Below are positions 63,986 to 64,000 of a stretch of 64,000 nt of DNA, in pieces. The notes under the pieces were generated by a model. That model was not told where the DNA came from. It was given only the letters and a program-made list of their open reading frames with translations, and did no database searches. Numbering within the stretch: position 1 is the first letter of the stretch; each line of letters begins with the position of its first letter. This DNA comes from Notamacropus eugenii (Eukaryota; Chordata; Mammalia; Diprotodontia; Macropodidae), in the NCBI RefSeq assembly GCF_028372415.1, contig NC_092872.1, forward strand, positions 512,740,224 through 512,804,223, read 5' to 3'. A program made the translations under genes and the position numbers.

Positions 63986-64000
63986 ATTTGGACAATGTCC

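Overview
The window looks like non-coding, intron-rich DNA from a marsupial. The evidence is the interspersed repeats. There are about nine copies of a marsupial SINE whose 3' end reads like gactgaacaacaac (MAR1 type). There are many CORE-SINEs (MIR and MIR3 types, plus a longer marsupial form), long L2 and L3/CR1-type LINE remnants, L1 3' ends of the marsupial kind, and hAT hairpin elements. I saw no copy of the very common didelphid SINE with the ccaatacacagtattga tail, which leans towards an Australian marsupial rather than an American opossum. That is an inference. All family names come from recognition by eye, not from a database search.

I recognise one protein-coding gene, on the plus strand. 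Two short coding exons (42765-42836 and 44020-44098) encode the N-terminus of BCAS1 (breast carcinoma amplified sequence 1, NaBC1), a protein known from myelinating oligodendrocytes. They join in frame (24 codons, then 26 codons plus 1 nt) and begin MGNQLSVPQ, closely matching the human BCAS1 start as I remember it. The remaining coding exons are probably beyond the right edge. A CpG-containing, repeat-free stretch at about 24640-24856 ends in a good splice donor and could be the untranslated first exon and promoter. A second open segment at 51322-51425 sits behind a splice acceptor and would continue the BCAS1 frame to a stop codon. It is only a candidate alternative or poison exon.

Layout: 1-24.6 kb is repeat-dense upstream or intergenic DNA, with a YBX-family cold-shock pseudogene fragment near 12.2 kb. 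The candidate promoter lies at 24.6-24.9 kb. From 27.2 to 31.0 kb is a near full-length antisense L2 LINE split by a 5'-inverted L1. At 32.4 kb a U6 snRNA/L1 chimeric retroposon has matching target-site duplications. From 33 to 42 kb the DNA is again SINE-dense with hAT elements and a GGAA array. From 42.1 to 45.0 kb the two BCAS1 exons are enclosed by a direct duplication, and a five-unit 46-bp minisatellite ends 39 bp before the second exon. From 49 to 51.2 kb is a second long antisense L2. The right third holds intronic repeats and two repeat-poor AT-rich blocks that could be conserved regulatory DNA.

Nearly all open reading frames in the window are chance frames or repeat debris. The informative content is one gene start plus nested retroposition events whose order can be read from target-site duplications. 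I found no evidence for a novel multi-gene system.
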